Source of the DNA: Bacteroidales bacterium
Lineage (GTDB): Bacteria; Bacteroidota; Bacteroidia; Bacteroidales; Muribaculaceae
Reading direction: 5' to 3'
DNA: 64,000 bases
Assembly (NCBI GenBank): GCA_004557825.1
Contig: SFFL01000010.1
Location: 12,774 to 76,773 of the forward strand
Below, one piece after another: positions 60,173-64,000 of this stretch (its first letter is position 1; each line of letters begins with the position of its first letter). Both the position numbers and the translations under genes were made by a program. Under the pieces are notes generated by a model. It did not search any database, was not told where the DNA came from, and was given only the letters and a program-made list of their open reading frames with translations.

Positions 60173-61537
60173 TTATTTGAATGAAGTTGGATCGGTTGTG
60201 AGATCAGTGTCGGTAAGCACCTTCACGCGCACCGAACTGATGCGGTGATGGTCGATTTCCAGAATCAGGAAGCGGCACGGCCCGAATGAGAGCGGCTCTT
60301 TTTCCTTGGGAAAATCTCCCTTTATGGCAAGCAGCATACCGGCAAGGGTCTCGGCATCCTCGGTGACAGGGCGAAACTCATCGGGGTCAAGCCCGGTCAC
60401 GCGGAAGAAGTCGGTAAGAAGCGTGCGCCCCTCAAAGATATACGCATTGTCGGGCAGACGGCGGTAGGTCTTTTCCTCCTCGTCGTACTCGTCGTTGATG
60501 TCGCCCACGATTTCCTCCAGCACATCCTCGAGGGTGACGACACCCTGAGTGCCACCATATTCATCCACCACGATGGCGATATGTATCTTCAGCCGGCGGA
60601 AATCCTCCAGCAGGTCGTCGATCATACGCGATTCGGGCACGAAGTATGGTTTGCGGATGAGCGTAGTCCAGTTGAATGTCGGGTCGGCCGGAGCCGAATG
60701 GTCTCCGTCGGGCGACAGATAGGGAAGCAGGTCGCGGGCATAGAGCACGCCGCGGATATCATCCTGCGACTCGCCGAACACCGGCATGCGGGAATATCCT
60801 TTTTCCACGGTCACCTTCATCACTTCGGCGAAGGTCATATCGAAGTCAAGGCCGGTGATATCGACGCGCGGCGTCATAATGGCGGCGGCGTTGGTGTCGC
60901 CGAAGCGAAGGATGCCGCGGAGCATCTCGCGGTCGGGACGGCTTTCCACCTCGGCAATTTCGAGCGCCTGCCCCAGTTCGTCGGGGGTGATATCGCGTGC
61001 CTGACGGGTGACCACCTTATTTACAATCTTCGTGGAGCTGACAAGCACCGACGACATAGGCCAGCACAAGCGCATAATCATCTTCAGCGGCCCGGCAGCC
61101 ATTCGCGCCCAGCGCACCGGCGATGTGTTGGCCACAAGCTTTGGCAGGATTTCGCCAAACAGCAGAATCAGGAATGTCAGGCAGACGGTCTGCAGCAGGA
61201 AGTTAGCCACCGGCGACAGGGTGGCGAACAATGAGGTCAGCGCAAAGGAGGTGAGCACCACTATTGTGACGTTCACCAGATTGTTGGCAATAAGAATGGT
61301 GGCAAGCAGCCTTTCCGGCATAGCCAGAAGCTTGCGGATGGAGAGGGTGACAGAGTCCTCCTCGTCGAGTTCCTCAATCTGCTGCGGAGTGAGCGAAAAG
61401 AATGCAATCTCGCTGCCGCTCATAAACGCCGACAGCAACAAGGCCACCAGAGCGAAGCAGAGCGCCACAATCTGAGGGGCGCCAAAACTTACGGCGTCGA
61501 GCAGTATCAGCAGAGATGGTAAAGGGTCTATATCCAA
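60173..61537 (-). CDS. gldE: GldE-like membrane protein, CNNM and CBS domains
   Basis: 454 residues. An N-terminal CNNM (DUF21) domain with four membrane helices (about 25-205) is followed by a CBS pair (about 215-350; TPRVDITGLDFDMTFAEVMK, then IAIVVDEYGGTQGVVTLEDV) and a C-terminal CorC/HlyC-type transporter-associated domain (from about 370). GldE is paired with GldD in gliding/T9SS biogenesis in Flavobacteria, but the family also includes Mg2+/Co2+ exporters. The start at 61537 is TTG (MDIDPLPSLLILL). Its promoter lies in the 3' end of cdd. Confidence 0.88.
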   Translation of the reverse strand: MDIDPLPSLLILLDAVSFGAPQIVALCFALVALLLSAFMSGSEIAFFSLTPQQIEELDEEDSVTLSIRKLLAMPERLLATILIANNLVNVTIVVLTSFALTSLFATLSPVANFLLQTVCLTFLILLFGEILPKLVANTSPVRWARMAAGPLKMIMRLCWPMSSVLVSSTKIVNKVVTRQARDITPDELGQALEIAEVESRPDREMLRGILRFGDTNAAAIMTPRVDITGLDFDMTFAEVMKVTVEKGYSRMPVFGESQDDIRGVLYARDLLPYLSPDGDHSAPADPTFNWTTLIRKPYFVPESRMIDDLLEDFRRLKIHIAIVVDEYGGTQGVVTLEDVLEEIVGDINDEYDEEEKTYRRLPDNAYIFEGRTLLTDFFRVTGLDPDEFRPVTEDAETLAGMLLAIKGDFPKEKEPLSFGPCRFLILEIDHHRISSVRVKVLTDTDLTTDPTSFK

Positions 61538-61557
61538 AACGATGCGTTATTTTTCTG

Positions 61558-61588
61558 CAAAGTTAGCGATTATTTTTGATTATTCAAA
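61558..61588 (-). promoter_or_regulatory. Promoter of gldE inside the cdd 3' end
   Basis: Minus strand TTTG (61585-61588), 19-bp spacer, TAACTTTG (61558-61565). The -33 element is within the last codons of cdd, so gldE can be expressed without cdd. Leader of about 15 nt to the TTG start. Confidence 0.8.
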
Positions 61589-62056
61589 GTCGGTGAATGC
61601 AAAGGGGAGCGTAGATGCCACCGACGGGAGCCGGAACACCTTGTCGCGCCCTACCAGAAGTACTTCCACGAGTGCTTTGGCCAGCATTTCATATTCGAGC
61701 AGAGCCTGACGGCAAGCGCCGCAGGGCGCCACCGGTTCGGCCACAAATTCGCCGTCGGTGCCGCGGGCTGCTACGGCGATTTTCTTAAACATAGCGTCGG
61801 GGTATTGCGCGTGGGCATAATAGCAGGCCGAACGTTCGGCACAGGTACCCGACGGGAAGGCCACATTCTCCTGGTTGCTGCCGGTCACGGTCACGCCGCT
61901 GTCGAGCAGAATGGCCGCGCCTACCATAAAATGCGAATAGGGCGCATAACTGCGGTAGGTAGCCTTCCGGGCCTGAGTCACCAGGTCGGCGTCGGCGCCT
62001 TCAAGAGCGTCGAGCGGTATCACCTCATAATCTATGATAATCTTTTTCTTTTCCAT
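61580..62056 (-). CDS. cdd: Cytidine deaminase
   Basis: 158 residues of the homotetrameric class. Zinc ligands are C72 (TCAERSACYY, with catalytic E74) and C112/C115 (PCGACRQ). YAPYSHFMVGAAILLDSG is the substrate-binding region. It deaminates cytidine and deoxycytidine to uridine forms in pyrimidine salvage. A near-consensus TAACTTTA box at 62165-62172 (minus strand) may be its promoter. Confidence 0.95.
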   Translation of the reverse strand: MEKKKIIIDYEVIPLDALEGADADLVTQARKATYRSYAPYSHFMVGAAILLDSGVTVTGSNQENVAFPSGTCAERSACYYAHAQYPDAMFKKIAVAARGTDGEFVAEPVAPCGACRQALLEYEMLAKALVEVLLVGRDKVFRLPSVASTLPFAFTDFE

Positions 62057-62306
62057 AGTATTTTAAGATAAGAGCCTTGCTGTTTCGGGTAAGAGCGCGG
62101 CTATTTTCTGTTTAGAGCCTTCTCGTTTTAGATTAATAACGTGGCGGGAAGGCTTAGCGCTTGTAAAGTTAACGCAAAATAATGAAAAATTCCCCGATTC
62201 CGGGCATTTTTTTTGGCTATTTCCTGCTAATTGCTTAATTTTGTGCCCTAAAGCGCGCTATTTTTAGCCGCACCTGCTTTCGATAAATAAAAATCTTCAT
62301 AACTCC
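62057..62306. other. Divergent intergenic region of cdd and the TPR gene
   Basis: 250 bp, AT-rich, with the promoter of the TPR gene at 62212 and a weak cdd box at 62165. Copies of AGAGC-type short repeats (AAGAGCCTTGCTGTTTCGG, AAGAGCGCGGCTATTTTCTG, AGAGCCTTCTCGTTTTAG) lie just upstream of cdd. No other gene seen. Confidence 0.5.
62212..62243 (+). promoter_or_regulatory. Promoter of the TPR gene
   Basis: TTTG (62212-62215), 20-bp spacer, TAATTTTG (62236-62243). Start expected near 62249, 58 nt before the ATG. Confidence 0.85.
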
Positions 62307-62990
62307 ATGTCAAAAAAACAGACCGAACTCCCTGAAACTGGGCTTGACAACCTCAACGACCAGCTTACTTCGATGACTGCAAAAGTGCAGGACAACAAGA
62401 AACTTATCAGCATCGTTTCGCTGATTGTGGTTGCTATCGTAGCCATAATCCTTGCCTACGTTTATTTCTTCCGCGGACCCGGCATCAACAAAGCCAACGA
62501 CGCTATCGGCGCCGCCGACCTCGCTCTGGCTCAGGGCAACGACTCCGTGGCTCTCGCTCAGTACACTCAGGTAGCCGACAAATATGGCTTCGAAGCCGGC
62601 AACCGTGCCCACCTCCAGGCCGCTATCCTCCTTTACGAGAAGGGTGAATACGACAAAGCCATTAAATATCTCAACGACTATTCTCCCGCCGAGGATATCA
62701 TCGGTGCCGCTGCTTACTCGCTCAAAGGCGACTGCTACGTCAACACCGACAAGCTCGACGAGGCTGCGAAATGCTTCAAGGATGCTATCAAGCAGAGCAA
62801 CGACAACCCTGCCTACACTCCGTTCTTCATGATGAAGCTTGCCCGCGTTTACGCCGCTCAGAACAATCACGCCGAAGAAGCTAAGATCTACAAGGAAATC
62901 CTCGAGAAGTACCCCACCTACGGTTCTTCCAACCAGATCGACATCGAGAAGCTTCTCGACCGCGCAGAACTGCAGTCTGCCGCAAAATAA
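62307..62990 (+). CDS. Membrane-anchored TPR protein
   Basis: 227 residues. A short cytoplasmic tail is followed by one membrane helix (about 33-54; ISIVSLIVVAIVAIILAYVY) and three or four TPR motifs (for example LALAQGNDSVALAQYTQVAD, EKGEYDKAIKYLNDY, YVNTDKLDEAAKCFKDAIKQ). It resembles the YfgM/BamD-like tetratricopeptide proteins that hold periplasmic partners, but the partner is unknown. It is followed by a strong terminator. Confidence 0.9.
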   Translation: MSKKQTELPETGLDNLNDQLTSMTAKVQDNKKLISIVSLIVVAIVAIILAYVYFFRGPGINKANDAIGAADLALAQGNDSVALAQYTQVADKYGFEAGNRAHLQAAILLYEKGEYDKAIKYLNDYSPAEDIIGAAAYSLKGDCYVNTDKLDEAAKCFKDAIKQSNDNPAYTPFFMMKLARVYAAQNNHAEEAKIYKEILEKYPTYGSSNQIDIEKLLDRAELQSAAK

Positions 62991-63057
62991 TCACTGCCGC
63001 TCACTGCCGGTGAAGCAAAGGCGCTTGCCAATTTGGCACCGGTTTAGCAAATAATAT

Positions 63058-63103
63058 AAAGGCCTCCTTCTCTCCAATTTCAAGGATGAAGGCGGCCTTT
63101 TTT
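63058..63103 (+). terminator. Terminator of the TPR gene
   Basis: AAAGGCCTCCTTC (63058-63070) pairs with GAAGGCGGCCTTT (63088-63100), one mismatch, followed by TTT. It starts 68 bp beyond the stop codon. Confidence 0.85.
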
Positions 63104-63137
63104 CCACTCATACTATAGGTACAAAATCAACCACATT

Positions 63138-63959
63138 ATGTCAACAAATACTGTAGACAAACCCAGGAAGGTGACCACCGCCACCCTCCGCAAAATGAAG
63201 AATGAAGGCGAGAAAATCGCTATGCTCACTGCATACGACTACTCTATGGCCCGTCTCGTCGACGGCGCCGGAATGGATATCATCCTCGTAGGCGACTCCG
63301 CCACCAACGTGATGGCCGGCAACGCCACCACCCTGCCGATGACTCTCGACGAAATGATTTATCACGCACGCTGCGTGGCCCGCGGCACAGAGCGCGCTCT
63401 CGTAGTGGCAGATATGCCTTTCGGCACTTATCAGGGCGACGCTATTGCCGCCGTGCACAATGCCGTACGCCTGATGAAGGAATCGGGCTGCGAAGCAGTG
63501 AAAATCGAAGGCGGCGCCGAAATCCGCGAATCCATCGAGCGCATCCTTTCGGCCGGCATCCCCGTGATGGCGCACCTGGGCCTCACACCGCAGAGCGTCA
63601 ACAAATTCGGCGGCTACGGCATCCGCGCCAAAGAAGAAGCCGAAGCTGAAAAGCTCCTCGCCGACGCCAAAATGGTGGAAGAACTCGGATGCTTCGCCCT
63701 CGTACTGGAGAAAATACCCGCAGCACTCGCCGAGAAAGTTGCCAAAAGCATCTCCATCCCCGTCATCGGCATCGGAGCCGGCAGCGGCGTCGACGGCCAA
63801 GTGCTCGTGGTCAACGATATGCTCGGTATGAACCAAGGCTTCCGCCCCAAATTCCTGCGCCTCTACGCCGACCTCCAGACCGTCATCACCGACTCCCTCC
63901 ACCACTACATCTCCGACGTCAAATCCCTCTCCTTCCCCTCCCCCACCGAGCAATACTAA
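63138..63959 (+). CDS. panB: 3-methyl-2-oxobutanoate hydroxymethyltransferase
   Basis: 273 residues, full length. Metal and substrate residues are D53 (ILVGDSATNV), D92 (VADMPFGTYQ) and E124 (VKIEGGAE). IPVIGIGAGSGVDGQVLVVN is the family signature. It makes ketopantoate from 2-oxoisovalerate and methylene-THF in pantothenate and CoA synthesis. The last gene in the window; what follows to 64000 is non-coding. Confidence 0.97.
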   Translation: MSTNTVDKPRKVTTATLRKMKNEGEKIAMLTAYDYSMARLVDGAGMDIILVGDSATNVMAGNATTLPMTLDEMIYHARCVARGTERALVVADMPFGTYQGDAIAAVHNAVRLMKESGCEAVKIEGGAEIRESIERILSAGIPVMAHLGLTPQSVNKFGGYGIRAKEEAEAEKLLADAKMVEELGCFALVLEKIPAALAEKVAKSISIPVIGIGAGSGVDGQVLVVNDMLGMNQGFRPKFLRLYADLQTVITDSLHHYISDVKSLSFPSPTEQY

Positions 63960-64000
63960 TTCCCGCGGCCGCCCCGCCCACCGAGCAATTCTATCCCCCC

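Overview
The window is 64 kb of a Bacteroidales chromosome. The evidence is a type IX secretion locus (PorZ-like, PorV), a gldE homologue, lineage-typical small proteins (DUF5063, DUF3467, DUF2007, a Smr protein with a DUF2027 domain), few recognisable Shine-Dalgarno sites, and repeated matches to the Bacteroidetes promoter form TTTG-N19/20-TAnnTTTG. The moderately high GC and the GC-rich dispersed palindromes would fit Muribaculaceae, but the sequence alone does not prove the family. No tRNA, rRNA, CRISPR array or prophage was seen.

Layout. 1-3671 (+): the 3' part of a porZ-like gene, an unknown 176-residue protein, porV and ispF, packed as one operon. 3672-4315: decayed mobile DNA with the tail of an IS66 transposase. 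4470-24357 (-): the complete str-S10-spc-alpha ribosomal superoperon from rpsL to rplQ, including fusA, secY, map, infA and rpoA. Several spacers in it are unusually long and GC-rich, and a 715-bp gap lies between rplE and rpsN. 24712-31751 (mostly +): dnaX, a DUF2007 protein (-), an LptD-like outer-membrane protein, then a thioredoxin, a C39-like/VKOR membrane protein and a small Ala/Pro-rich ORF. 31826-34389 (-): araC-type regulator, flippase-like membrane protein and tadA. 34479-37276 (+): glgB and a TIGR02757 protein.

37277-38034 is a gene-free block of palindromes and repeats. 38035-48421 (-): a secreted phosphoesterase, a Sua5/YciO protein, a SUI1 protein, two small lipoprotein-like genes, recO, ligA, a DUF5063 protein, nadD, gmk, a GH53 endo-galactanase and yicC; the galactanase separates yicC from gmk. 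48528-56969 (+): tsaB, dnaE, trxA, a DUF3467 protein, cysS and a RecD-like helicase. 57046-62056 (-): an EFR1-type ferredoxin, the Smr protein, a candidate small RNA with its own promoter and terminator, a phosphopantetheinyl transferase, gldE and cdd. 62307-63959 (+): a membrane TPR protein and panB.

Most of the window is core housekeeping: translation, replication and repair (dnaX, dnaE, ligA, recO), envelope biogenesis and cofactor synthesis. The items most worth a second look are the thioredoxin/VKOR/small-ORF cassette, the candidate small RNA at 59164-59321, the palindromic repeat block at 37522-37940, three separate 9-bp-period repeat arrays (one inside dnaX), the split spc operon, and the galactanase set between yicC and gmk.
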